7,599 nucleotides of DNA from positions 1 to 7,599 of the forward strand of contig CAMFLG010000141.1 of the NCBI GenBank assembly GCA_945957495.1. Reading direction: 5' to 3'. Source of the stretch: an uncultured Pseudorhodobacter sp. (GTDB lineage Bacteria > Pseudomonadota > Alphaproteobacteria > Rhodobacterales > Rhodobacteraceae). A model generated the notes under the pieces. The model saw nothing but the letters and a program-made list of their open reading frames with translations, ran no database searches and was not told where the DNA came from. Each line of letters starts with the position of its first letter. The first letter of the stretch is position 1. This document shows positions 1 to 6,172 of this stretch, in pieces. Made by a program: the position numbers and the translations under genes.

Positions 1-552
1 CCGCTCGACCAAGGCGTTCGACCGCCAGCCGCGCCCGTCGATCACCTGTTCGTTCGCCAGCACGGTCATATCAACCGGATCCCAGTTCACCACCGCGTTC
101 TTGCGGTAAACCAGCCCCTTTTCCATCATGTCGATGAACATCGCCTGCTGCTGGCCGTAATATTCCGGGTCGCAGGTGGCGAATTCGCGGCTCCAGTCGA
201 TCGACAGGCCCAAGGGTTTCATCTGCGCGCGCATGTCGGCGATGTTGCCGTAGGTCCAGTCCTTGGGATGGCCGCCGCGTTCCATCGCGGCGTTCTCGGC
301 GGGCATGCCGAAGGCGTCCCAGCCCATCGGGTGCAGCACCGAAAACCCCTGCGCGGCCTTATAGCGGGCCACCACATCGCCCATGGTGTAGTTGCGCACA
401 TGGCCCATGTGGATGCGCCCCGACGGATAGGGGAACATCTCCAGCACATAATATTTCGGCTTGGCCGGATCGTGCCGCGCGGTAAAGCTGCCCGCCGCAT
501 CCCAGGCGGCCTGCCACTTTGGTTCGATGGTCTTGGGTTCATAGCGCGACAT
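1..552 (-). CDS. leuS: Leucyl-tRNA synthetase, N-terminal part (partial at left edge)
   Basis: Class I aminoacyl-tRNA synthetase that charges tRNA-Leu with leucine in the cytoplasm. The 184 codons visible are the N-terminal part of the Rossmann catalytic core. The ATP-binding signature is present as HMGH at residues 48-51, in the context PYPSGRIHMGHVRNYTMGD, the usual LeuS form of the class I HIGH motif. It is followed by GWDAFGMPAENAA and later by NWDPVDMTVLANEQV, both typical of bacterial LeuS. The family is about 850 residues long, so the editing domain, the KMSKS loop and the anticodon-binding domain lie beyond the left edge. The start is the ATG at 552-550, with a GAGG about six bases upstream. 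The lipoprotein gene at 658-1266 lies 105 bases upstream on the same strand, and a hairpin sits between them. Family assignment is very secure. Confidence 0.97.
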   Translation of the reverse strand, partial: MSRYEPKTIEPKWQAAWDAAGSFTARHDPAKPKYYVLEMFPYPSGRIHMGHVRNYTMGDVVARYKAAQGFSVLHPMGWDAFGMPAENAAMERGGHPKDWTYGNIADMRAQMKPLGLSIDWSREFATCDPEYYGQQQAMFIDMMEKGLVYRKNAVVNWDPVDMTVLANEQVIDGRGWRSNALVER

Positions 553-589
553 GTCTGGCCTCATCAAAGCGTCGTCGCGGCAATACACC

Positions 590-631
590 GTGAAACCGGG
601 GCAGGTCCAGCCTGCCACCCGGTTGTTTCAC
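590..631 (-). promoter_or_regulatory. Strong interrupted hairpin in the leuS leader
   Basis: The 105 bases between the lipoprotein gene and leuS contain a long inverted repeat. Arms 590-593/628-631 (GTGA/TCAC), 594-600/618-624 (AACCGGG/CCCGGTT) and 601-605/611-615 (GCAGG/CCTGC) pair around a five-base loop at 606-610, with unpaired CA at 616-617 and GTT at 625-627 on one side. That is 16 base pairs, mostly GC. Read on the minus strand it lies about 38 bases upstream of the leuS start, and no T-run follows it. It therefore does not look like a standard intrinsic terminator. It may be an mRNA processing or stability element, or an attenuator for leuS. I see no leucine-rich leader peptide. Confidence 0.55.
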
Positions 632-657
632 GCAATATTCGGTGTTTGCGGCCCGGC

Positions 658-1266
658 TTACAGTTTGGTGTCGGCGATCCGCAGTTGCCGGGCACGCGAC
701 AGAATCGCATCCTCGACCGCCTTCAGCGTTTCCGGCGATACCGCCGCACCGCCTTTGGTCTGCATCGCCAGCTTCAACGACCGCGCATCCAGCGCCGGGT
801 CATTGACGTAAACCGTGGCGCGGTAGGCCTTGTTGCCCCCGGGCACGGTGCCATAGCCGGTCACGATCACGCCGGTGAAGGGATCAACCGACTCAATCGG
901 CAAGAAGCTCAGCACATCCAGAGAGGCGTTCCAGATATACTTGTTCACCTCAACCGTGGTGTTGCTGCTGTTGCTACCGAACAGCCCGAAGATGCTGCTG
1001 TTCTTGCGGTCAGGGTCATAGTAGTTCTGGGCGGCGTTGTCGTAGAATCCTTGCGTCCCCAGCGCGGCCACATAGGCATCCACCTGATCTTGCCCGGCAT
1101 TTCCCGAACCTTGCAGCGAGGTATTGTACGGGTTCGCGCCATCCGCCACTGCGGCCTGTTGCGCAGGGGTCTCACCGCCAAGCCCCGAAAAGCCGCCGCC
1201 ACATCCGGCAACGCTCAAAGACGTCGCCACGGCGATTCCGATTCGAGACAGGCGAGTTAACAGCAT
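658..1266 (-). CDS. Putative outer-membrane lipoprotein, DUF3576 type
   Basis: A 202-residue secreted lipoprotein. The N-terminus has a basic start, a hydrophobic stretch and a lipobox LSVAGC, with the lipidated cysteine at residue 22 followed by a Gly/Ser-rich linker. The mature part contains ANPYNTSLQG, YVAALGTQGFYDN and a KYIWNASLDVLSFLPIESVDPFTGVI region, which I recognise as the DUF3576 family of alphaproteobacteria. From memory this gene commonly sits just upstream of leuS in Rhodobacteraceae, with lptE and holA after leuS. That position suggests an envelope role, but the molecular function is unknown. The ATG at 1266-1264 is preceded by GGGGGA about five bases upstream. There is no aspartate after the cysteine (it is CGGG), so outer-membrane sorting is plausible. 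Confidence 0.85.
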   Translation of the reverse strand: MLLTRLSRIGIAVATSLSVAGCGGGFSGLGGETPAQQAAVADGANPYNTSLQGSGNAGQDQVDAYVAALGTQGFYDNAAQNYYDPDRKNSSIFGLFGSNSSNTTVEVNKYIWNASLDVLSFLPIESVDPFTGVIVTGYGTVPGGNKAYRATVYVNDPALDARSLKLAMQTKGGAAVSPETLKAVEDAILSRARQLRIADTKL

Positions 1267-1616
1267 CCGGTCCCCCGATGATGACTTTGCGCCTGTCTAT
1301 CGAAGAGGCTCCGGACTGCCAAGGGTTTTCGCCCCTTCCGGGTGGGCTAGATTCGCGCAGCGGCCACATTCGGCGATGCAATCATGCACAAACAAGCGCC
1401 TTTAAGTGCGGATGCGCGCGCACATGTGTTTATCAAGGCCAAGGGGCGGCAGATGCCGGGCATCACTGTGGCAAGACTGCACCATCACGGCGGTCTTTCC
1501 CCCCGGCGGTATGGTTCGCGTTGCAAACTGCGGCCCAAGTGGTGAAAAAGACTGCATACCCAATTCGGATTCCCCTGAGCTGGGCCGCACCTTTGATAGA
1601 CAAACGAGGGAAACCT
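1267..1616. other. Divergent spacer and porin leader region
   Basis: These 350 bases separate the divergent lipoprotein and porin genes. The porin reading frame stays open upstream to 1278, but that extension has no protein-like character and the true start is at 1617. Visible items are an 18-base alternating purine/pyrimidine run at 1412-1429 and a perfect dyad GATGCC-G-GGCATC at 1452-1464. A GAGGG ribosome-binding site lies at 1606-1610, six bases before the porin ATG. I could not find a convincing -35/-10 pair for the porin. The long leader leaves room for transcription-factor or small-RNA control, which is common for porins, but nothing here proves it. Confidence 0.6.
1294..1322 (-). promoter_or_regulatory. 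Possible sigma70-type promoter for the lipoprotein gene
   Basis: On the minus strand TTGGCA (1322-1317) is separated by 17 bases from TAGACA (1299-1294), about 28 bases upstream of the ATG at 1266. The -35 match is good and the -10 match is weak (three of six). Spacing and position fit, but this is a by-eye assignment only. Confidence 0.3.
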
Positions 1617-2645
1617 ATGAAAAAGATTCTTCTTGCTACCACCATGCTGACGGCGACCGCAGGTATCGCTTCGGCTGAGATGAGCGTAACCGGCACCGCC
1701 CGTATGGGTGTTGTGTCTGACGTCGTCACGACCTACAGCAACATCACCGAAGAAGGCTACGACTCGACGAGCAGCGTTCAAGCTGCGTTTAGCTCGCGTT
1801 TCCGCGTGATCTTCACCGGTTCGGGCACAACCGACGGCGGCCTGACCTTCGGTGCGACCGCTCGCGCTGATAACTCGCCGATCGGCCTCAGCTTCGACTC
1901 GACCAGCGACCTGATCGTTGGTGGCGGTGCAACCGGCAACCGTTGGCAGACCGCTGGTACCGTGTACTTGGCTGGCTCCTTCGGCACCCTGACCATGGGC
2001 GACACCGGCAACGCCGCTGACGACCTGGTTGGCCAAGTCGCTTACGTCGGTTACACCTCGCTGAACAGCTGGAACGAAATCGGCAACCTCGACCGTGACC
2101 TGACCGGCGTTGAGTACTCCTACTCGATGAACGGCTTCACCGTTGCTTTGGGTGCTGGCCAGACCTACAGCCCGGCTGCCAATTTCTTGGACGCAACCGG
2201 CACTCTCGACCCGGCCGATGTTCAGGCTCTCTATGACCGTGGCAACTTCTGGGCGTTGGGTGCCAAGTACGCAACCGACTCGTTCTCGGTCGCTTTGGGC
2301 TACCAGTCCAACAACAATGCTGACATCGTTTCGTTGTCGGGCAGCTACACCGTGTCGGGCTTCACCGGTATCCTGAAAATCGCTGACGACAGCCGCGTTC
2401 AGGACACCGAATGGGCAATCTCCGGTCAGTACGCCATGGACGGCGGCATCGGCCTGGTTGCTTACTACAACAGCGACACCCAAGGCTGGAACGGCATTGG
2501 CGTTGATACCACCGCTGGCGCTGCTTACGGTGCTGGTGCTTCCTATGACCTCGGCGGCGGTGCATCCGTTGTCGGCGGTATCGCCCAGCGCGATGGCGAC
2601 GGCATCGGTTCGATCTTCGACCTCGGCGTTCAGATGTCCTTCTGA
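1617..2645 (+). CDS. Outer-membrane porin, Rhodobacter type
   Basis: A 342-residue beta-barrel porin that would form trimeric diffusion channels for small solutes in the outer membrane. Residues 1-20 are a Sec signal peptide (MKKILLATTMLTATAGIASA), with predicted cleavage before E21. The mature protein begins EMSVTGTARMGV and consists of alternating amphipathic beta strands with Gly/Asp/Asn turns. The chain ends in phenylalanine (LGVQMSF), the outer-membrane sorting signal recognised by BamA. Size and composition fit the 16-stranded Rhodobacter capsulatus-type general porins. The start is set by the signal peptide and by the GAGGG six bases upstream, although the frame is open further upstream. 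Codon choice differs from the neighbours, with many GCT, GGT, GTT and TTG codons, as expected of a very highly expressed gene. A terminator follows 21 bases after the stop. Confidence 0.93.
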   Translation: MKKILLATTMLTATAGIASAEMSVTGTARMGVVSDVVTTYSNITEEGYDSTSSVQAAFSSRFRVIFTGSGTTDGGLTFGATARADNSPIGLSFDSTSDLIVGGGATGNRWQTAGTVYLAGSFGTLTMGDTGNAADDLVGQVAYVGYTSLNSWNEIGNLDRDLTGVEYSYSMNGFTVALGAGQTYSPAANFLDATGTLDPADVQALYDRGNFWALGAKYATDSFSVALGYQSNNNADIVSLSGSYTVSGFTGILKIADDSRVQDTEWAISGQYAMDGGIGLVAYYNSDTQGWNGIGVDTTAGAAYGAGASYDLGGGASVVGGIAQRDGDGIGSIFDLGVQMSF

Positions 2646-2666
2646 TCTTAGGATCAAGGAATGTGG

Positions 2667-2699
2667 AAAGAGCGGGCCTTGTGCCCGCTCTTTTCATTT
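2667..2699 (+). terminator. Intrinsic terminator of the porin gene
   Basis: An 11-bp perfect stem (AAAGAGCGGGC at 2667-2677 with GCCCGCTCTTT at 2683-2693) around the five-base loop CTTGT, followed by T and CATTTG. The hairpin begins 21 bases after the porin stop. This is a classic Rho-independent terminator whose T-run partly overlaps the stem. Confidence 0.88.
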
Positions 2700-2734
2700 G
2701 GTGCGGGCGTCTGATGATTTCGGATCGCTGCAAA

Positions 2735-2771
2735 AGCAAAACCCCGCTGCGGAACCGCGCGGGGTTTTGCT
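2735..2771 (-). terminator. Intrinsic terminator of the TPR-sulfotransferase gene
   Basis: A 13-bp perfect stem (2735-2747 with 2759-2771, core GCAAAACCCCGC) closes an 11-base loop. It lies 19 bases beyond the sulfotransferase stop at 2791 on the minus strand, where it is followed by TTTG. On the plus strand it is followed by GTTTTG, so it could also act as a backup for porin transcripts. Together with 2667-2693 it insulates the two convergent genes. Confidence 0.8.
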
Positions 2772-2790
2772 GTTTTGAAGATGGATCGAG

Positions 2791-4602
2791 TCAGGTCTTG
2801 CTCTTGCCGAAATGTTCGATCAGCGGCGCAAGATAGGGCGCAAAGCCGCGCCACTTGTCGCTGCTGCCCTGATAGATCCCACTGCGCACCTGCCGCACCG
2901 ACGCGGTGCGAACCTCGCGCTTGTTGTCCTGCGGCGCAAGGCAGGCTGGATCAAACGGCAGACCGCAATAGTCCAGCACCGCGCGGATATTGGCCTCGGG
3001 GTTGCGGGTCAGCGCTTCATAATCCACGTCGAGGAACTCACCGGGATAATCCGCCCGCCATTCCGCCATCAACCCATCATACAGATCATAAAACCCCGCC
3101 GTGTCTTCCAGCGAATTGGCATAACCGTTGCCGGTCTGGGTGAAGTGGTTCTTGTAGATTGACCAGCACACCGCCACCGGATCGCGCCGCATGTGCAGGA
3201 TGATCGCCTCGGGGAGGGCCTTGCGGATCAGTCCGACAAAACGAAAGTTCGCAGGCAGCTTGTCTATGACATAGGGTTCATCGCCGGGCTGGGCATCGAT
3301 CACTTGCAAATATGCATCCCGGATACGTCGCAGCGCCGCCTCATCAAAAGGGCCGCTGCATGTCAGGTATTCGGTGTTTGCCAGCCGAGGCAGGACGCTG
3401 AGTTCCCCGGCGCCGGTCACAAGCGGGTGACTGGACAGGATCTGTTCCATCAGCGACGTGCCCGACCGCATCATGCCCAGCACAAAGATCGGACGACGCG
3501 GCAGCTTCGGATCGACTGGCAGCGTCACCCCCGCGCCCGCCGCAAAGCGTTTGCGCAGGTCGGCAAAAACCGTGGCATCCTTGGAAAGGTCGTAAGGCGC
3601 CTTGGCCTTGGTGCGATCATTGCCGGCCTTCAATTGACGGAAGCTTTCATCGACATCACCGATATCCTCCAGCGCCTTGGCAAGGCCGAAATGCAACGCG
3701 GTCTTTTCTTCTTCATCCAATGCAGCGTCGCCCTCAAGCGCCTGCATCTGCGCAATCAACGGGTCGCCCGCCACAAAGTCCCGCGCGCGGCCAAGGTTGA
3801 AAAAGCTGATCGTTGATTTCGGATTGTGGCGCAGGGTTTCTTCCAGCAATTCAATGGCTTTGGGCATGTTACCCATGGAAAGGTAGGCGTTGCCTAGGTT
3901 GGCCATCGCCCGCAAATTGTCGGGATGGGCCGCCAAGACCTCAGACAACACCACCACCGCGCGTTCGCTGTCGTAGTATCCCAGCCCCACGCCCAGATCA
4001 ATTTTCGCCTCGACATCACCCGGCTTGAACGCAAGGTAACGCTCCAGAACCTCTGCCGCAGCCTCCCCTTGCTTCAGATGCATCAGCGCATGGCCTTTCA
4101 TCCGCAGGGCGGGCGCAAAATCCGGATGATACTGCAGCGCAGCGTCCAGAACCGCCAGCGACTGTTCTGTCTCGCCCGCCATCCCCAGCGCATTGGCCAG
4201 GTTCAGGCTGGCTTCCTTGAACTTCGGGTCCAGTTTCAGCGCCCCGCGCAATTGGATGATCGCGGCGGGCAGCATCCCTGCCTCGATCAGCGCGCCACCC
4301 AGAACGCCCTTCGGCCAAGGGTGCTTTGGGTTCAGCTTGACGGCGGCGGCGATTTCTTCCACCGCAAGCCCAAGGCCAAGCCGCGATTTCACGGTCATGA
4401 AATGCTGCAGATGCGCCGGGCCAAAGCCCTGCGGCGGCAGGCCGGTCAGCCGCTTTTGCGCCTCGGCCAGCCCGGTCAGCAGGCGGGGATTGTCGGGATA
4501 CACATCCAGCGCCTGCAACAGCGTCACCCGCGCCACGTCAGCCTGGCCCGCCTTGATCTGGGCCTTGGCCGTGCGCAATTGCTGGTCGATATTCAGGCCC
4601 AT
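2791..4602 (-). CDS. TPR-repeat sulfotransferase
   Basis: A 603-residue two-part protein. Residues about 20-275 hold several tetratricopeptide repeats, for example ALKLDPKFKEASLNLANALG and LAAHPDNLRAMANLGNAYLS, a scaffold for protein-protein contact. After a helical linker, residues about 370-600 form a PAPS-dependent sulfotransferase. The 5'-phosphosulfate-binding loop is PIFVLGMMRSGTSLMEQIL, with MRSGTS at 378-383. A 3'-phosphate-binding segment follows (HMRRDPVAVCWSIYKNHF), and the C-terminus has the family's TASVRQVRSGIYQGSSDKWR block. It should transfer sulfate from PAPS to an acceptor, perhaps a protein, peptide or glycan; the substrate cannot be read from sequence. No signal peptide or membrane segment is seen. 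I chose the ATG at 4602-4600 because GGAGA (4608-4612) lies five bases upstream; the frame continues 20 codons further without a better site. Confidence 0.9.
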   Translation of the reverse strand: MGLNIDQQLRTAKAQIKAGQADVARVTLLQALDVYPDNPRLLTGLAEAQKRLTGLPPQGFGPAHLQHFMTVKSRLGLGLAVEEIAAAVKLNPKHPWPKGVLGGALIEAGMLPAAIIQLRGALKLDPKFKEASLNLANALGMAGETEQSLAVLDAALQYHPDFAPALRMKGHALMHLKQGEAAAEVLERYLAFKPGDVEAKIDLGVGLGYYDSERAVVVLSEVLAAHPDNLRAMANLGNAYLSMGNMPKAIELLEETLRHNPKSTISFFNLGRARDFVAGDPLIAQMQALEGDAALDEEEKTALHFGLAKALEDIGDVDESFRQLKAGNDRTKAKAPYDLSKDATVFADLRKRFAAGAGVTLPVDPKLPRRPIFVLGMMRSGTSLMEQILSSHPLVTGAGELSVLPRLANTEYLTCSGPFDEAALRRIRDAYLQVIDAQPGDEPYVIDKLPANFRFVGLIRKALPEAIILHMRRDPVAVCWSIYKNHFTQTGNGYANSLEDTAGFYDLYDGLMAEWRADYPGEFLDVDYEALTRNPEANIRAVLDYCGLPFDPACLAPQDNKREVRTASVRQVRSGIYQGSSDKWRGFAPYLAPLIEHFGKSKT

Positions 4603-4633
4603 GGCTGTCTCCGTCGCCCCTTGGTTTGCAGTC

Positions 4634-4662
4634 TTATTAAGCGGGCAGGGGGGCAACATCAA
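4634..4662 (-). promoter_or_regulatory. Probable promoter of the TPR-sulfotransferase gene
   Basis: On the minus strand TTGATG (4662-4657) and TAATAA (4639-4634) are exactly 17 bases apart. This would place transcription start near 4627 and give a short leader of about 25 bases before the ATG at 4602. The -10 element is the most AT-rich patch of an otherwise GC-rich spacer. Assigned by eye. Confidence 0.45.
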
Positions 4663-4666
4663 CCAA

Positions 4667-4689
4667 AGCGAACGGCTTTTCTTTTCGCT
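4667..4689. promoter_or_regulatory. Dyad in the divergent sulfotransferase/yggS spacer
   Basis: An inverted repeat AGCGAA (4667-4672) and TTCGCT (4684-4689) is separated by 11 bases. It lies immediately upstream of the inferred -35 of the minus-strand gene and about 37 bases before the yggS start. It could be an operator for either gene, but six-base arms can arise by chance. Confidence 0.2.
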
Positions 4690-4725
4690 GCGTCTGTGGC
4701 CAAGTGCCCCAAAACGGGGGCCATT

Positions 4726-5379
4726 ATGTCATTGCAGGAAATCACCCAACGCATCCGCGCCGCCGAGGCCAGATTTGGCCGCGAACCGGGGTCGGTGCAA
4801 CTGATCGCGGTCAGCAAGGTGCAGCCAGAGCAGCGCGTGCGCGCGGTCTTGGCGGCAGGGCATCGGCTGTTCGGTGAGAATTATGTGCAAGAGGCGCAAG
4901 CGAAATGGCCCGGCTTTCGCGCCGAATTCGGGCCGGTGGCGGTGCATATGATCGGCCCGCTTCAGACCAACAAGGCCAAGGTTGCGGTCGAACTGTTCGA
5001 CGCCATCCATTCGGTGGATCGCCCTTCGCTGGCGGAAAAGCTGGCGAAACTGGCGCAGGCGCGCGGGGCCAGCCCTTCGCTGTTCGTGCAGGTCAACACC
5101 GGGTCAGAGCCGCAGAAGGCCGGGGTTTTGCCGGGCGATCTGGATGGGTTTATCGCCAGTTGCCGCGCGATGGATCTGCCCTTGGCCGGGTTGATGTGCA
5201 TTCCGCCAGAAGGCGAAGATTCCGCCCCCCACTTCGCCGCCTTGGCCCGCATGGCCGCCGCCAACGGGTTGACCAGCCTGTCGATGGGGATGAGTGGCGA
5301 TTTCGAATCCGCCATCGCCGCCGGGGCCACGCATGTGCGCGTGGGTTCCGCGATTTTCGGCGCGCGGGCTTACGCCTAG
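4726..5379 (+). CDS. yggS: YggS/PLPBP family pyridoxal-phosphate-binding protein
   Basis: A 217-residue member of the YggS (PROSC/PLPBP) family, a fold-type III alanine-racemase-like TIM barrel that binds pyridoxal 5'-phosphate and helps maintain vitamin B6 and amino-acid homeostasis without known catalysis. The PLP-binding lysine is K31 in LIAVSKVQP. Other family blocks are FGENYVQEA, the HMIGPLQTNKAK segment, LMCIPP, LSMGMSGDFESAI and the C-terminal phosphate-binding VRVGSAIFGAR. Length is slightly below the roughly 230 residues typical of the family, through short loops rather than a missing block. The ATG at 4726 has a G-rich stretch (ACGGGGG) seven bases upstream. The frame is open far upstream across the antisense of the sulfotransferase gene, but that part is not coding. 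No terminator is apparent after the stop. Confidence 0.95.
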   Translation: MSLQEITQRIRAAEARFGREPGSVQLIAVSKVQPEQRVRAVLAAGHRLFGENYVQEAQAKWPGFRAEFGPVAVHMIGPLQTNKAKVAVELFDAIHSVDRPSLAEKLAKLAQARGASPSLFVQVNTGSEPQKAGVLPGDLDGFIASCRAMDLPLAGLMCIPPEGEDSAPHFAALARMAAANGLTSLSMGMSGDFESAIAAGATHVRVGSAIFGARAYA

Positions 5380-5677
5380 CCCAAGCCCAGGCCCGCCTCG
5401 CCCTAGCTGCCACGGCAAGCCACGACGCTTCAGTCGCCGAACGCTGCGAAGAGTCAAAAATCCGCCACATCACCCACTACCGAACATCGATCCAAATGAG
5501 AATCTGCGGGACTATGGAAAACTGGTGCTGGGTGCATATGGCGTAGGATTCCACACTCAGCTGGCGTAGTCCCCTAGGGCCTGACGGAAAAATACCAGCC
5601 CAAAAGGATAAGAATCCGGTTGTCAGCCGCCGTGTCGGGCGATTAGCTGTTGATGTACCCGTAGGGGAGAGTGAGAG
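5380..5677 (+). other. Gap between yggS and the HlyC-like fragment, possible coding relic
   Basis: No complete gene is visible in these 298 bases. At 5483-5569 one plus-strand frame reads IDPNENLRDYGKLVLGAYG and continues to a TAG stop. That is strikingly protein-like, but no start codon precedes it in a sensible context, so it may be the 3' end of a lost gene. A weak promoter-like pair, TTGTCA (5620-5625) and TTAGCT (5643-5648) with 17-base spacing, lies upstream of an AGGGGAGA ribosome-binding site at 5663-5670. No terminator, tRNA, insertion-sequence end or long repeat is seen. Confidence 0.4.
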
Positions 5678-6172
5678 TTGATCGCCGTCGGAAAGCCAAC
5701 AGATGGCGAAGCCGCCGCTTTCCCCTCCTTCCACCCACCTGAAATATTGAAGAAAATCGACACCCTGCGCGCGCAGGTCCGCAAGAGCATTGGCAAGGTG
5801 GCGAGGGGACTGCCGCGAAACCGGCCTCAGACGCAGTCCGATCTGAAACCCATGATGCTGGAGCCGCTGATCCGCGACCGCATCGCCATTGCCCATCCTG
5901 CCAACGCCGAGCCCGGTGCGCTGGTGGATCTATCGGGCTTTGCGATCTGGGCCAGCGTGTTGGACGGGGGGGAAACCAAGATCCGTGAGCAAATCATGGC
6001 TGGCGTTTGGCCGATCCGCCTGAAGGCAGAGGGGCGGACTGCGGCGTTGGTTGAGGGCGGGCAGCAGGTGAAGTCGCTGGCCGAGGTTCAGTATGGCTAT
6101 GCCGGCCAGACCCCGTGGAAGGAAACGGCGAACGCCAACAAAGCGTCTTATTCCGATGGGAGAATGCCTTGA
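5678..6172 (+). pseudogene. Truncated HlyC/RtxC-like toxin acyltransferase fused to an unrelated tail
   Basis: An open frame of 164 codons. Residues about 22-118 resemble RTX-toxin-activating lysine acyltransferases (HlyC family), which move a fatty acyl chain from acyl-ACP to lysines of an RTX protoxin. The matching parts are KKIDTLRAQVRKSIGKV, LEPLIRDRIAIAHPA, LSGFAIWASV and KIREQIMAGVWPIRLKAE. As I recall the family, the last block should run into DW-SG---WLLDVIAP, which carries the catalytic aspartate; here it stops at residue 118. The remaining 46 residues (LAEVQYGYAGQTPWKETAN and flanks) are not HlyC-like. Where relatives have PRYRHQ, with the likely catalytic histidine, this has PRNRPQ at 46-51. 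The start would be TTG at 5678 with AGGGGAGA seven bases upstream, and an in-frame TGA lies at 5672. It is probably inactive as an acyltransferase. No RTX protoxin gene is in the window. Confidence 0.6.

Noticed and set aside
268..1260. A 330-codon plus-strand open frame across leuS and the lipoprotein gene.
   Set aside because: Both minus-strand genes are clearly real. The plus-strand product is His/Arg/Gly-rich, as expected of an antisense frame in GC-rich DNA.
1278..1616. Upstream in-frame extension of the porin by 113 codons.
   Set aside because: The signal peptide begins at 1617 with a good ribosome-binding site. The extension has no protein-like character and would bury the signal peptide.
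1485..2657. A 390-codon open frame antisense to the porin.
   Set aside because: It mirrors the codon structure of the porin gene. It is Val/Ala/Gly-rich without recognisable motifs, has no ribosome-binding site, and the porin is unmistakable.
4603..4662. A 20-codon N-terminal extension of the sulfotransferase starting at 4662.
   Set aside because: It would overlap the inferred promoter and lacks a ribosome-binding site as good as GGAGA before the ATG at 4602.
3925..4725. Long in-frame extension upstream of yggS.
   Set aside because: It is antisense to the TPR half of the sulfotransferase gene. The YggS family starts near the ATG at 4726, which has a G-rich ribosome-binding site.
5477..5896. 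A 139-codon minus-strand open frame over the gap and acyltransferase head.
   Set aside because: It is antisense to the HlyC-like region, shows no motif, and its upstream half is a shadow of the plus-strand coding sequence.
6115..6168. A GTG start at 6115 for the 233-residue membrane protein.
   Set aside because: The added 18 residues overlap the upstream frame and place charged residues before the membrane helix. TTG at 6169 has a better-spaced GGGAG and forms a stop/start overlap.
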